A stretch of 6,161 nt of DNA. Origin: Gammaproteobacteria bacterium. Its GTDB lineage: Bacteria; Pseudomonadota; Gammaproteobacteria; Arenicellales; JAOTYS01. The notes beneath the pieces were generated by a model. That model ran no database searches, was not told the origin of the DNA, and saw only the letters and a list, made by a program, of their open reading frames with translations. Location: the NCBI GenBank assembly GCA_029861795.1, contig JAOTYS010000282.1, positions 1 through 6,161 of the forward strand, written 5' to 3'. The stretch's first letter is position 1; every line of letters starts with the position of its first letter. Below, in pieces: positions 6,075-6,161 of the stretch. The position numbers and the translations under genes are program-made.

Positions 6075-6161
6075 TCAAGGATGGTTCCGGAATCCTCGTG
6101 CCGTAGCTGATCGCTGGGTTTGAATGGTGGGCAAGCGGGCGTTGCGTGGAGAGGCGGCGAA

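Overview
The window holds one compact four-gene operon on the minus strand (5324 to 710), flanked on both sides by DNA with no convincing intact gene. In transcription order the genes are: (1) a 941-residue fusion of a NodU/TobZ/SxtI-type O-carbamoyltransferase to a degenerate zinc-ribbon (Trm112-like) segment and a class I SAM-dependent methyltransferase; (2) a 138-residue SxtJ-family membrane protein; (3) a 65-residue single-span protein of the DUF5989/SxtK type; (4) a 379-residue membrane-anchored SGNH/GDSL hydrolase or acyltransferase. The junctions are tight (14 nt overlap, 27 nt gap, 21 nt gap) and the genes are probably co-transcribed. A candidate promoter lies at 5388-5416.

This order (carbamoyltransferase, SxtJ, SxtK/DUF5989, GDSL protein) is the one I recall for sxtI-sxtJ-sxtK-sxtL of cyanobacterial saxitoxin clusters. 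No other saxitoxin gene is present, so this is better read as a general carbamoylation module that saxitoxin clusters also contain than as a toxin locus. The notable feature is that the methyltransferase is fused in frame to the carbamoyltransferase. This suggests that one acceptor, perhaps a sugar, glycolipid or secondary metabolite, is both carbamoylated and methylated. A plausible layout is: transfer chemistry in the cytoplasm, two small membrane proteins as a docking or transport unit, and an SGNH enzyme acting on the product on the outer side of the membrane. The acceptor cannot be told from this window.

Left flank (1-709): a minus-strand frame that is open to the window edge but interrupted by one TAG (474..376, then 375..1), a short hairpin, and otherwise nothing recognisable. 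Right flank (5325-6161): the leader and promoter of the operon, a plus-strand frame of 148 codons without a usable start (5420-5866), and a 35-codon ORF with a good ribosome binding site whose extension past a TAG faintly resembles a Trm112-like zinc protein (5963-6106). Both flanks look like decayed or low-density DNA, as expected for an accessory insertion, but no integrase, transposase, tRNA or attachment repeat is visible.

Organism: the protein types and anchored SGNH enzyme suggest a Gram-negative bacterium with moderate GC, possibly a proteobacterium. The window does not allow a firmer placement.
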